Source of the DNA: Hexactinellida sp. DTS-2022
Taxonomy: Eukaryota > Porifera > Hexactinellida
Assembly (NCBI GenBank): GCA_028753945.1
Contig: JAPNXP010000001.1
Coordinates: forward strand, 11,646,501 to 11,710,500
Direction of reading: 5' to 3'
DNA: 64,000 bases
In this document: positions 9,589 to 20,835 of the stretch, piece after piece
Numbering within the stretch: position 1 is the stretch's first letter
Layout: each line of letters starts with the position of its first letter
Position numbers and translations under genes: made by a program
Notes under the pieces: generated by a model
What the model saw: only the letters and a program-made list of their open reading frames with translations
What the model was told of the DNA's origin: nothing
The model's database searches: none

Positions 9589-10824
9589 ATGGCTAGTGCA
9601 AATGTGCCAGTAGAGAGTTCCTTCCTGTTAGAGGTGGAGAGAGCACGAGCAGAGGTACGGGAGAGAGTAGCCAGAGCTCACCAGGTGCTGCGAGAGAGAG
9701 AGACAGCACTGCTGTCAGAGCTGCAGCAGCTAGAGGATGTCTACAGGGGAGAGGGAGTAGACAGGCAAGTTGCTCAGCTGAGAACAACCAAGGAACATGC
9801 TATTGCTACTCTCTCGGATAACAAGAACAAAGAGTTCCTTGAACAGCACGTAGCTCTACTGGACACCCAGATGAGAGAGCTAGCAGCTGATCTCGAGACA
9901 GCCAGAGACAGGATGGGACGAGTGGAGCTGGAGTGGGATGGAGACCTGGAAGGAATACTGAGAGGGACAGGATCGATTCGAGTGAGAGGAGCACCTGACT
10001 ACAGGGAGAAAGGAAATCCTGTGACGGTAGCTGGGAAACATAGAGAGAAGACCTCTACAACACCTGGAGAGTTCTGTTATCCTAATTCAATCGCTATAGA
10101 CTCTGAAACGAGTAATATTTATATTTGTGATGAATTAAACAACCGAGTACAAGTCTATAGCGAATCTTTGGAATTCTTATTCGCTTTCAGTAAAGAGATG
10201 AAGTCACCAGTTGGTATCTGTATCTATCTTAGGAAAGTCTATGTCACACAGTTTCATGCTGATTCTCTCTCTGTATATTCTATCGAAGGTAGATACATAC
10301 AATCAGTTGGAAGAACAGGCGATAAAGAACTGGAATTTTATTGGCCTAGTGGAGTTGCTGTATCAACAGTGAATAATCTGATTTACATTTGTGACTGTTT
10401 GAACAATCGGATTCACTGTCTGAATTTGAATTTATCTTTCAATTCATTCATTTCTAAAGTTAACTGTCCTAGAGATATCAAGCTGACACCACAAGATATT
10501 GTAGTGTTGTCAAAAGGAAGTCCATGTATCCAATTCTACGATTACTCACATCAGCTGATTAGACAGATAGTAACACGAGGAGAAGGTAATCAGGTGATTG
10601 ATCCTTGGTACTTCTGTCTAGACAGAGAATCCAATATTCTGATAACTGACTCATCAGCTGATAGAGTTCTGATATTCTCTAACAGAGGACAACTGCTGCA
10701 TAAGTTTGGGAAGAGAGGAGAGGAAAGAGGAGACCTTATCTCTCCTGCTGGTATAGCTGTGGATAGAGAAGATAGAATTATAGTAGTGTCTGAGAATTCT
10801 AAACACTGTATTCAGTTATTCTAA
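9589..10824 (+). CDS. coiled-coil plus NHL six-blade propeller protein, paralogue A
   Basis: 411 residues, intronless. Residues 7-130 form a charged, leucine-rich coiled coil (LEVERARAEVRERV, LLSELQQLEDVY). Residues 155-411 hold six NHL blades, with SIAIDSE..IYICD..NNRVQVY as blade 1 and AGIAVDRED..VVS as blade 6. The family architecture resembles the stalk and propeller of TRIM-NHL proteins, but there is no RING or B-box, so it is not a ubiquitin ligase by sequence. NHL propellers bind RNA or protein; the ligand is unknown. No signal peptide or membrane segment, so cytosolic or nuclear. Its first 450 nucleotides differ from paralogue B at only about five positions, while the propeller differs at about 43 residues. 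Its flanks are unlike those of B and C. Confidence 0.9.
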   Translation: MASANVPVESSFLLEVERARAEVRERVARAHQVLRERETALLSELQQLEDVYRGEGVDRQVAQLRTTKEHAIATLSDNKNKEFLEQHVALLDTQMRELAADLETARDRMGRVELEWDGDLEGILRGTGSIRVRGAPDYREKGNPVTVAGKHREKTSTTPGEFCYPNSIAIDSETSNIYICDELNNRVQVYSESLEFLFAFSKEMKSPVGICIYLRKVYVTQFHADSLSVYSIEGRYIQSVGRTGDKELEFYWPSGVAVSTVNNLIYICDCLNNRIHCLNLNLSFNSFISKVNCPRDIKLTPQDIVVLSKGSPCIQFYDYSHQLIRQIVTRGEGNQVIDPWYFCLDRESNILITDSSADRVLIFSNRGQLLHKFGKRGEERGDLISPAGIAVDREDRIIVVSENSKHCIQLF

Positions 10825-10970
10825 TTGGTAACTTTCCTGTATTAGTGTTTTCTAGAATGATAGGGAACAGAAATTGCATTCATAATTGATATAGAGATTA
10901 ACTTCCTTTGTTTATTATTGATAAACTTGCATTATGCTGGACGCTAATTATGAATTTATTCATTTATTTA
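10825..10970. other. 3' flank of NHL paralogue A
   Basis: Short AT-rich spacer; it shares no similarity with the 3' flanks of paralogues B and C. Confidence 0.4.
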
Positions 10971-11140
10971 CAGTAGAACCTCGTTAACGAACACCAACGG
11001 ACGGTAAAATGTGTTCGCTTTATCCGGAGTTCGTATTAACCAGAGTAATACCCATTGAATAGCCATTGTAGGGACTTGATTTTGTGGAACTGTTTGTTCC
11101 TCTTATCCGGAAATTTGTATTAACCGTGTTCGTACTACTG
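10971..11140. mobile_element. pogo-type MITE
   Basis: CAGTAGAACCTCGTTAACG to AACCGTGTTCGTACTACTG with TA on both sides. Contains the family motif TATCCGGAGTTCGTATTAAC. Confidence 0.85.
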
Positions 11141-11387
11141 TATTTATGCATTTGATTGTTGTTATTTACAAAATACCAGGCAAACACATTTAATGACAAT
11201 TCAAAATAAACCTAGATGCTAGTTTGCATCTGGGATTAGGTAGACATTGACAAGTATGCTGACTCCAAATTTGGTATTTGGATATTTCGATTGGTATATT
11301 ACAGGATACTCCGCTTAATTGGGACAACTCCCCAAGAATCAATCTTTTTCTTTGAAGCGAATACTAAATTTTTTGGTTTATCTGGAC
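11141..11387. other. spacer and left half of a split MITE
   Basis: From about 11308 ACTCCGCTTAATTGGGACAA resembles the ACTCCGCTTAATAGAGC ends seen intact at 57664. Its continuation is cut at 11387 by a hAT insertion. Confidence 0.5.
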
Positions 11388-11690
11388 TAGGGTTCCACAA
11401 ACTAGGTTTTTCAGGCCGCATGCGGCCTGAAACAACCTTATGTATGGCCTGATGGAAATTTCCACCCTTTTCATCAAATATTATTGTCATTACTTATATC
11501 ATAGCTATATTACCTTTTGACTAGAGTCCTTTATGAATTTTGCTCAGAAATTAGCATAGTTCTAGTATTACAACAACATATGTAATAGTTTTGTTCTAAA
11601 TTTCCAAAATTCTCGATATTTTTTGCGGCCTGAGGAAAAATTTGTTTTATATTATGTGGCCTGATATAAATGAAAGTTTGCGGAACCCTG
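11388..11690. mobile_element. hAT MITE with perfect 8-bp target duplication
   Basis: ATCTGGAC is present at 11380-11387 and again at 11691-11698. The element ends TAGGGTTCCACAAAC and GTTTGCGGAACCCTG are inverted hAT-type termini. Inside, TCAGGCCGCATGCGGCCTGA is a perfect 20-bp palindrome. Confidence 0.9.
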
Positions 11691-11698
11691 ATCTGGAC

Positions 11699-12593
11699 CA
11701 ACTCAACAAATTGAGTTCAACTTTGGTTTTCTCAATAAAAAATTAATATTGATCAGGACAAATTCTGATATTTATCTTGATCAATTCTTCTTAAAATCTA
11801 CGCTAGGCAATGATAGAGTATGTTTATGCTGCAAACTGACGCAATTTAACACTTTCCTTAAATATATCGGTATCAATTATCGCTTCAGCCCTGCTTTGTA
11901 CTCAAATAATATGACTAGTTGGTATATATGCGCGTAGTACTATAGGTCCCTGTTACAAGCGTGCTAATTTTACTTTCCTACTAATAGCTCGCGTAATGCT
12001 TCGCTCAGAATCCTTATCCTCGTATCAACGGACTCAAACGAATCGACCCCAGAATTGTCTGCTCCCACCAGGTTTCCAACCTTCCGGTTCCTCCTATAAC
12101 AGTCAGTTTGGCTCCACCAGTGAGTATGCCTAAAGGGGTGGCGCTACCAAACGCTCGACTGATGGACCTCACCAGTGCCGAATTTAGGCTGTAGTGGGCC
12201 TAGGGCTAAGTCACTATTTGGCCCTATTTTGAGAAAATGACCAATAAATTTGAAAATGTAAATAGATTTTTATCAATTAATTGTAGAATTGTATGAGTGG
12301 ATCAACTGGAATGAAATAACAAACAGTTTAGCATATGTATTCCTACCGAACTTCATGCTTATCACAAGTGAATTCTTTAGCCGAAAGTTCATGTTAGCTA
12401 CTAAACTATTATGGTTGTGGTTTGTATTCTACGAAATATTATAATAACTGAAACCGAAATCTTCTATATCACGAGATTTTCTGTTTCAAAACAACAAATA
12501 TCACCATTTAGTTTCACAAATAAACACTTTCTATATGATGTAATGGAGCCTCAATGAATACTGTTTCAATTAACTAATTAAAGAATAAATAAA
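11699..12593. other. intergenic, AT-rich
   Basis: No gene identified. 12020-12190 reads open on the plus strand with a less AT-rich, Pro-containing translation (LPVPPITVSLAPPVSMPKG) and ends at a stop, but it has no start, splice context or recognised family. Confidence 0.35.
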
Positions 12594-12711
12594 AATCCAA
12601 AATTGCAGCTGTGCCGACGCATGTTCCTTTGGTGGCACTATATTTTGGTGGTGGTCTATTGATAGTGCCTCCAATGGAACATGCTGTCGACACAGGCTGC
12701 AATTTTGGATT
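12594..12711. mobile_element. hairpin MITE, array copy 1
   Basis: AATCCAAAATTGCAGCTGTG ... CAGGCTGCAATTTTGGATT, with inner pair TTTGGTGGCACTAT / ATAGTGCCTCCAA. The flanking GCCATGTCATGAACGTCACA is shared with copy 2. Confidence 0.8.
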
Positions 12712-13498
12712 TTTTTCGCCATGTCATGAACGTCACATGGTGTTTACACCCATTTATCAATTTGTTACGGGACAAAGGAACGTTTTATAAATTTCATGCT
12801 TCTTTCTACCTTAAACCATCTTGAGTTTAAGTTTATATTTTCATTATAAATGCTTTTAGACCCCCCTATCACTCTAATACAATTCGGGCACCAAACACGC
12901 ACACAGACGAATAGTCATTTAATAGATATTCCAATTCATTAATCCATTGTTTGTATATCTGTCATACAGTCAACTCCGCTTAATAGAGCCACTCGCTTAC
13001 TTTGAATTACATATGGGATTAAGTTTATATTTCCATTATTAATGCGTTATAAACCCCCCCCCTTATACTCTAATACATTTCGGGCACCAAGCACACACAT
13101 AGACAAATATTTATACAAATAGATATTCCATCTCATTAATCCATTGTTTTAATAACAGAAATCGTTCTGAAATTGAATAACTGTTGAGTGGAATTGAATT
13201 TTAAAATAGGAGAAAACTTTAATACAACTATTTGTATTAGAAATCGATTTATATAGTAGTAGCTATTGAATCAAATTGAATTATTCATTTACAATATAAT
13301 ACTTTATTGTAACTATGATATCAGAAATTGATTTGTATAGTAATAGCTATTGAATGTAAATTAATTATTCATATATACTATAATTCTTTATTGTGATTAT
13401 TATATCAACAATAACTTGAATCGAAATAACACTGAATCAATTGAATTATTCATAAATAGTAGATCTTCATCGAACCACGAAATAATTGCATAATTGAA

Positions 13499-13617
13499 AA
13501 ATCCAAAATTGCAGCTGTGCCGACGCATGTTCCTTTGGTGGCACTATATTTTGGTGGTGGTCTATTGATAGTGCCTCCAATGGAACATGCTGTTGACACA
13601 GGCTGCAATTTTGGATT
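13499..13617. mobile_element. hairpin MITE, array copy 2
   Basis: Nearly identical to copy 1, including about 80 bases of right flank, which shows it was duplicated with the array unit rather than inserted separately. Confidence 0.8.
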
Positions 13618-15138
13618 TTTTTCGCCATGTCATGAACGTCACATGGTGTTTACACCCATTTATCAATTTGTTACGGGACAAAGGAACGTTTGATAAATTT
13701 TCATGCTTCTTTCTATCTTAAACCATCTTGAGTTTAAGTTTATATTTCCATTATAAATGCGTTTTAGTCCCCCCTAACACTCTAATACAATTCGGGCACC
13801 TGTTATTACGGGACAAAGGATTGATTGATAAATTGGAATTTTGTTTTTATCTTAAACCATTTTGCGTTTAATGCCATTCATTCATTATGTATAGAAATAA
13901 ATGATATAAATAGTTAATTATTTTAGCAATGTTATCCACTGTGAGTTGAGTTAATAAGTAAACAAATTCCCAATTTAATTTAATTTGCTTTAATCCATTG
14001 AATATTAATATACTGTTAAAAATTGGAAATCAGCATACTTGTTTACTTAGAATGACAAAAGGGATTGAGTTTATATTCCCATTATAAATGCGTTTATAAC
14101 CCCCCCTATCACTCTAATACAATTCGGGCACCAAACACGCACACAGACGAATAGTAATTTGATAGATATTCCATTTCATTAATCCATTGTTTGTATATCA
14201 GTCATCGCTTTAAAATTGAAATCAGCATACTCGCTTACTTTGAATGACATATGGGATTAAGTTTATATTTCCACTATAAATGCTTTATACCCCCTTACAC
14301 TCTAATACATTTCGGGCACCAAGCACACACATAGACAAATATTTATACAAATATATATTCCATCTCATTAATCCATTGTTTGAATATCAGAAATCGTTCT
14401 GAAATTGAATAACTGTTGAGTGGAATTGAATTTTCAAATAGGAGAAAACTTCAATACAACTATGTATTAGAAATCGATTTATATAGTAGCAGCTATTGAA
14501 TCAAATTGAATTATTCATTTACAATATAATACTTTATTGTAACTATCTATGATATCAGAAATTGATTTGTATAGTAATAGCTATTGAATGTAAATTAATT
14601 ATTCATATATACTAGAATTCTTTATTGTGATTATAATATCAACAATAACTTGAATCGAAATAACACTGAATCTAATTGAATTATTCATAAATATTAAATA
14701 GTAGTTATTCATCGAAACCACGAAATAATTGCATAATTGAATATTAATGAATTTACGATTTTAGAAAGTTAAGGGTGAATTGTGGCAACTTTGAGCCTAA
14801 TTCTCAGGAAAATGAGGACGGATTAAAAAGATCGTGAAGAGCTATCAGTTGCAAAATACTTTTCTGATACTAATGATTCTAAAAAATTTCTTGTTATTGC
14901 ATTTATTTTCTTGTGGGACAAAAAAAGCTAAAAGTCCCGTTAAAAATTTTCTCAAGTCGAAATTGAAAAATCAGGCCACGAAGTGCACATTAATCAACAA
15001 CCAGACACCTATTCTGAAAATCTCAGAGCTCTAGCACTTATGGTTTAGCCTGGGGAGGCGACACGGAGAAAACAAAAAAAATCCAAGGCACTAAGACCAA
15101 TACTGGGCCACTATACTATAGTATAGTCGGCACAGTAA

Positions 15139-15256
15139 AAATCCAAAATTGCAGCTGTGCCGACGCATGTTCCTTTTGTGGCACTATATTTTGGTGGTGG
15201 TTTATTGATAGTGCCTCCAAAGGAACACGCTTGTGGCACAGCTGCAATTTTGGATT
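15139..15256. mobile_element. hairpin MITE, array copy 3
   Basis: Same ends; AGGAACACGCTTGTGGCACA replaces the usual inner right arm. Confidence 0.8.
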
Positions 15257-16741
15257 TTTTTCGCCATGTCATGAACACCTCATAGTGTTTAGTCTCATTT
15301 AACAAGTTGTACGGGAAGCATACTTGTTTACTTAGAATGACAAAAGGGATCTAGTTTATATTCCTATTATAACCCCCTATCACTCTAATACAATTCGACC
15401 ACCAAACACGCACACAGACGAATAGTCATTTAATAGATATTCCATTTCATTAATCCATTGTTTGTATATCAGTCATCGTTTTAAAATTGAAATCAGCATA
15501 CTCGCTTACTTTGAATGACATATGGGATTAAGTTTATATTTCCATTATACGTAAATGCTTTATAAACCCCCCCCCCCCCTTACACTCTAATACATTTCGG
15601 GCACCAAGCACACAAATAGACAAATATTTATACAAATAGATATCCCATCTCATTAATCCATTGTTTGAATATCAGAAATCGTTCTGAAATTGAATAACTG
15701 TTGAGTGAAATTGAATTTTCATATAGGAGAAAACTTTAATACAACTATTGTATTAGAAATCGATTTATATACTAATGAATCAAATTGAATTATTCATATA
15801 AATAGAATAAATTATTGTAACTATGATATCAGAAATAGATTTGTATAGTAATAGCTATTGAATGTAAATTAGTTATTCATATATACTAGAATTCTTTATT
15901 GTGATTATAATATCAACAATAACTTGAATCGAAATAACACTGAATCAATTGAATTATTCATAAATATAGTTATTCATCGAAACCACGAAATAATTGCATA
16001 ATTGAATATTAATGAATTTACGATTTTAGAAAGTTAAGGGTGAATTGTGGCAACTTTGAGCCTAATTCTCAGGAAAATGAGGACGGATTAAAAAGATCGT
16101 GAAGAGCTATCAGTTGCAAAATACTTTTCTGATACTAATGATTCTAAAAAATTTCTTGTTAATGCATTTATTTTCTTGTGGGACAAAAAAAGCTAAAAGT
16201 CCCGTTAAAAATTTTCTCAAGTCGAAATTGAAAAATCAGGCCACGAAGTGCACATTAATCAACAACCAGACACCTATTCTGAAAATCTCAGAGCTCTAGC
16301 ACTTATGGTTTAGCCTGGGGAGGCGACACGGAGAAAAAAAAAAACAAACAAACCAAAGCACTAAGACCAATACTGGGCCACTATACTATAGTATAGTCGG
16401 CACAGTAATTAATGAATTTACGATTTTAGAAAGTTAAGGGTGAATTGTGGCAACTTTGAGCCTAATTATCGGGAAAGTGAGGACGAATTTAACAAATCGT
16501 GAAGAGCTATCAGTTCCAAAATACTTTTCTGAAGCTAATGATTTGAATTTTTTTCTTGTTATTGCTTTTATTTTCTTATGGGACAAAAAAAGCTTAAAAG
16601 TCCCGTTAAAAATTTTCCCAAGTCGAAATTGAAAAATCAGGCCACGAAGTGCACATTAATCAATAACCAGACACCTACCCTGAAAATCTCAGAGCTCTAG
16701 CACTTATGGTTTAGCCTGGGGAGGCGACACGGAGAAAAAAA

Positions 16742-16860
16742 AAATCCAAAATTGCAGCCTGTGCCGACGCATGTTCCTTTTGTGGCACTATATTTGGTGG
16801 TGGTTTATTGATAGTGCCTTCAAAGGAACATGCTGTCGGCGCAGCTGCAATTTTGGATTT
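16742..16860. mobile_element. hairpin MITE, array copy 4
   Basis: Same ends, with a small loop change (TATATTTGGTGG). Confidence 0.8.
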
Positions 16861-16984
16861 TTTTCGCCATGTCATGAACATCACATGGTGTTTAGACTCA
16901 TTTAACAATTTGTTTGGGACAAAGGAATGATTGTTGAATTTGAAGTTTATTTCTATCTTAAACAATCTTGAGTTTAAGTTTTTA

Positions 16985-17304
16985 CAGTAGAACTCGGTTA
17001 AGACGTACCACCTTGGGAGACAAGAAAAAGTACGTACTAACAGAGGTACGTCTTATCCGTATGCATAATCCATAAGTCGTAATAATTACTTCTATAGTAC
17101 GTACTAACCGAATTAAAATACATACATTTTATTTAATTGGGAATATAAATTGGTACGTCTTATCTGAGGTACGTCTTATCCGAGTACGTATTAACCGAAT
17201 CATTTATAATGGATCAAATAGGAGGAAAAATCGGTTATTAGAGAACAGTACGTAATATCCGAGAGTACGTCTTAAGCCGAGTACGTACTAAGCGAGTTCC
17301 ACTG
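16985..17304. mobile_element. MITE (CAGTAGAACTCGGTTAAGAC) inserted in the array
   Basis: CAGTAGAACTCGGTTAAGACG to CTAAGCGAGTTCCACTG, TA-flanked, with repeated AGTACGTCTTATCCG units. It interrupts one array unit between TTTAAGTTT and ATTTCCATTATAAATGCG, so it is younger than that unit. A related copy is at 49043-49203. Confidence 0.85.
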
Positions 17305-18581
17305 TATTTCCATTATAAATGCGTTTTAGACCCCCCTATCACTCTAATACAATTCGGGCACCAAACAAGCACACAAACGAATAGTCATAAACTAGAAATT
17401 CCATCTCAATTATCCATTGTTTATATATCAGTTATCATTTTGAAATAGAAATCAGCATACTTGTTTACTTAGAATGACATATGGGATTAAGTTTATATTT
17501 CCATTATTTATGCGTTATAAACCCCCCCTTACACTCTAATACATTTCGGGCACCAAGCACACTCATAGACAAATATTTATACAAATAGATATTCCATCTC
17601 ATTAATCCATTGTTTGAATATCAGAAATCGTTCTGAAATTGAATAACTGTTGAGTGAAATTGAATTTTCATATAGGAGAAAACTTTAATACAACTATGTA
17701 TTAGAAATCGATTTATATAGTAGCAGCTATTGAATCAAATTGAATTATTCATTTACAATATAATACTTTATTGTAACTATGATATCAGAAATTGATTTGT
17801 ATAGTAATAGCTATTGAATGTAAATTAATTATTCATATATACTAGAATTCTTTATTGTGATTATAATATCAACAATAACTTGAATCGAAATAACACTGAA
17901 TCTAATTGAATTATTCATAAATAGTAGTTATTCATCGAAACCACGAAATAATTGCATAATTGAATATTAATTAAATTTCTATTTTAGAAAGTTAAGGGTG
18001 AATTGTGGCAACTTTGAGCCTAATTCTCAGGAAAATGAGGACGGATTAAAAAAATCGTGAAGAGCTATCAGTTGCAAAATACTTTTCTGATACTAATGAT
18101 TCAAAAAAGATTTTTGTTATTGCATTTATTTTCTTGTGGGACAAAAAAAGCTAAAAGTCCCGTTAAAAAATTTCTCAAGTCGAAATTGAAAAATCAGGCC
18201 ACGAAGTGCACATTAATCAACAACCAGACACCTATCCTGAAAATCTCAGAGCTCTAGCACTTATGGTTTAGCCTGGGGAGGCGACACGGAGAAAAAAAAA
18301 AACAAACAAACCAAAGCACTAAGACCAATACTGGGCCACTATACTATAGTATAGTCGGCACAGTAAAAACAAACCAAAGCACTAAGACCAATACTGGGCC
18401 ACTATACTATAGTATAGTCGGCACAGTAAAAATTTACAAACAGAAAGCTTTCAATACACTACTGTATTTCTGAAATTCTGTATTAATTAAGTCATTGGAC
18501 TAACATGTTTCCTATTTGAAACATATAAATACTAGGGGACATTGAATAGGAAACTAAACCTAAACTAAACAAAGCAAACAA

Positions 18582-18788
18582 ATGGCAACACAACAAAGTT
18601 CCGAATTAAAGACTGAAGAAGAAAAGCTGATTGATCAGTACCAACAGAAACTCAAATACTTTAAATCCATCAACATTAATAGTTTGCTAGGTTTGGAGCA
18701 ATTATGCGACGAAATGCAATTGGCATTGGATACACTGTACCCCAATAAGGCAGCCATACTTTCAGAGCAGACACGAGCCTCTATATAG
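18582..18788 (+). CDS. possible 5' exon or degraded N-terminus of the 19013 NHL gene
   Basis: ATG at 18582 in good context (AACAAATGG) opens 68 codons of heptad-like sequence (EEEKLIDQYQQKLKYF, LEQLCDEMQLALDTLY), ending at TAG. Coiled-coil-like reading continues in another frame (LYIEDSYRLILDFYWD, EEMCSYLEYIESGEE) to about 18903, then meets stops. Just before the 19013 ATG there is a good acceptor (CTAACTCTCTTAG). So either an intron joins this to the downstream frame or the N-terminus is frame-broken. It is unlikely to be an independent gene. Confidence 0.4.
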   Translation: MATQQSSELKTEEEKLIDQYQQKLKYFKSININSLLGLEQLCDEMQLALDTLYPNKAAILSEQTRASI

Positions 18789-19012
18789 AGGATAGCTATC
18801 GACTGATACTAGACTTCTACTGGGATGTAGGGAGTACTGCTCGTGATATGGAGGAGATGTGCTCATATCTAGAATATATAGAATCAGGTGAAGAAATTAT
18901 ATAAATGGGAAAACATCTAATGAGAGCAAATGAAGTGATTGAAAAGTTGCAGTTGAACAAAACTATGAATTAATCCCTAAAACTAACTCTCTTAGAAAAG
19001 TTTGATTTCCAA

Positions 19013-20650
19013 ATGCAAGAAATTACGAATTTCTTCATTAACAACTTTCTCCCAGAAGAATTCAGAGACAGCATATTCCTAATAGAGAGCACACTAGCCG
19101 AGCCCGAGCTATGGACGCTACCTACCCTCATTATGTGGAGGGAAACTGCTAAGAGGAAAATAGAAATTATTCAGATCGTGACAGAACTCCCAGATATCGT
19201 TATCCCAGGAATAATATTCGATAATGTGATCAGCAAGTATCAGTCACTGATTAAGCAACTGCAAGCTGAGATTCTAAAGTTAAGAACCTACCCCATACCG
19301 GAGCCCTGGTGTTCTTATTGCATGAGACAGGGACTGACACACATGATAAAAGGGGAATTCATTTTCTTCGTGCATCCCGGAATAGAGGAGGACATGAGAC
19401 CTCTGAACCTGTCCGACAGGGACCTACTGCCCGGGGGGATATCCCGTCAGGAATACGACACACGACTGAACAGGGTAGATACAGAGACTGAATTAGCGAT
19501 TCGAAAGCTAGAAGATATTAACGCGAGTGATATGGAAAGACATCTAGTTTGGTTCAAGAGTTCTTATGAGGAAATTGAGAAGAGAGTAAACTTCGCTTTC
19601 ACAGAACTGAGAGATCTGCACAAAGACGCACGAAGCCTCGAGTACCTTGTTGACAAGAACCAAGATGATGTGCTGCTGAAATCAATATACGACATTATTC
19701 TTAGAGAGATACGACACTATTTCAACAACAGAATCGATATTCCTTCGGTAGCCATTGACACTCGTAATATTCCAATTCTAACAGCTCCTCCAATGCAAGA
19801 GAGGAACATACCCACGGCATCTGGCATTGACAGAGGAGGGGATTGTTCCATCAATTTAGTCACACCAGCTTCTGTTGTTGTTGTTGTTGAGGAATCAGTG
19901 ATAGTAGCAGACGGATACGGACACAGAGTATCATACTACAGAATTAGTAATTTGACCTGCATGGGATCTTGGTATCACGACGAATACGATACTCCTGTGT
20001 CACTAACCTACTTCAAGGGATCCCTATATGTAAGCTTCAAAGATGTATTAATACCATTTACACTGACATTGAAAGATTCTGAGGTAGATTGTATGGAAGA
20101 CAAGACTCCAATTGCTATCCCGCAGATAAGCTGCACAGCCAGCAACAAGGATAATCTGTATGTGGGGACTGTAGCACCGAGTCTGCTGCTGATTAACACG
20201 GACACCAACAGCGTAGAGAGGGAGTACCCTCTGCAGGTTATGCGCTACGAGACCAGCCACAAGAAAGCGAGCAGATATCCGTGGTTGCAGGACATGAAAG
20301 CTGTCAAGGATGTCATAGTCTGTCTCTTCACGGGATCTCCATCTCCTCTCCAGATGTTCTCATTAGAAGGAGAACTGATTAGGTCCGTAATAACAGAAGA
20401 CCAGATTACAGAGGCGTACCACTTTGATATCTACTTTAATGCAATCACAGGGGAGAAGAGATTCTATATCTCAGACTTTTGGGACAACGCCATAAAGGTG
20501 TTTGATAGAGAGGGTGTGTACATAGAGAGTATCCTCGAGGAGGGAACAGACCTGTGTCAGATCTCCAGACCGACAGGAATATTCATAGAGCGCACAGGCT
20601 ACATAACGTACTGTGACATGAAGGAGAATAACTGCATACAGAGACTCTAA
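19013..20650 (+). CDS. coiled-coil plus NHL-like propeller protein, divergent family member
   Basis: 545 residues from the ATG at 19013. Residues 1-230 are predicted mainly helical and charged (RKIEIIQIVTELPDIV, YQSLIKQLQAEILKLR, IRKLEDINASDMERHL). From about 275 a propeller-like repeat begins (NLVTPASVVVVVEESVIVADGYGHRVSYY; KRFYISDFWDNAIKVFDREG; RPTGIFIERTGYITYCDMKENNCIQRL). The last blade and the CIQ-L end parallel the CIQLF end of the three paralogues, so it belongs to the same superfamily with low identity. A ligase RING is absent. AATAAA lies at about 20733. The true start may be further upstream (see 18582). Confidence 0.8.
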   Translation: MQEITNFFINNFLPEEFRDSIFLIESTLAEPELWTLPTLIMWRETAKRKIEIIQIVTELPDIVIPGIIFDNVISKYQSLIKQLQAEILKLRTYPIPEPWCSYCMRQGLTHMIKGEFIFFVHPGIEEDMRPLNLSDRDLLPGGISRQEYDTRLNRVDTETELAIRKLEDINASDMERHLVWFKSSYEEIEKRVNFAFTELRDLHKDARSLEYLVDKNQDDVLLKSIYDIILREIRHYFNNRIDIPSVAIDTRNIPILTAPPMQERNIPTASGIDRGGDCSINLVTPASVVVVVEESVIVADGYGHRVSYYRISNLTCMGSWYHDEYDTPVSLTYFKGSLYVSFKDVLIPFTLTLKDSEVDCMEDKTPIAIPQISCTASNKDNLYVGTVAPSLLLINTDTNSVEREYPLQVMRYETSHKKASRYPWLQDMKAVKDVIVCLFTGSPSPLQMFSLEGELIRSVITEDQITEAYHFDIYFNAITGEKRFYISDFWDNAIKVFDREGVYIESILEEGTDLCQISRPTGIFIERTGYITYCDMKENNCIQRL

Positions 20651-20835
20651 CAGCTATATCTACTATTCTTATTACTCTTGTATTATTCCTATGTATACAT
20701 CTACTTTGTTAATTTGTTTGTATTTAGTTTCCAATAAACAAACTGCACTCAACTGTGTCATATTATAATTATGTACTATAAATATAGGAACTATAGTGAC
20801 TTCACACACAATTCTATAACTATCAGAATAAGGTA
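20651..20835. other. 3' flank of the 19013 gene
   Basis: Contains CCAATAAACAAACTG, a likely polyadenylation signal about 80 bases after the stop. Confidence 0.45.

Larger units (their letters stand above)
12594..18432. repeat. complex tandem repeat array, units of about 0.9-1.6 kb
   Basis: Several blocks recur in the same order: the hairpin MITE (12594, 13499, 15139, 16742); GCCATGTCATGAAC; CACTCTAATACAATTCGGGC (at least nine copies, often after a C-run of variable length); AATCCATTGTTTG; AATAATTGCATAATTGAA; TTTAGAAAGTTAAGGGTG (14763, 16027, 16427, 17988); and GGGCCACTATACTATAGTAT (four copies, the last two adjacent). The 66-codon open frames at 14834, 16099 and 18057 are one repeated block; I do not regard them as genes. 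The array lies between NHL paralogue A and the 19013 NHL gene. Confidence 0.85.

Noticed and set aside
14834..18257. Repeated 66-codon frames (MKSYQLQNTFLILM...)
   Set aside because: They are one block of the tandem array, identical across copies including noncoding flanks. A diverged copy at 16447 breaks the frame.
12594..18432. CRISPR-like array
   Set aside because: Repeat units are hundreds of bases, differ in length, and include transposons; the setting is an animal genome.
18582..18788. A separate small gene of 68 codons
   Set aside because: Coiled-coil sequence continues beyond its stop in another frame, so it is more likely part of the 19013 gene or its decayed start.
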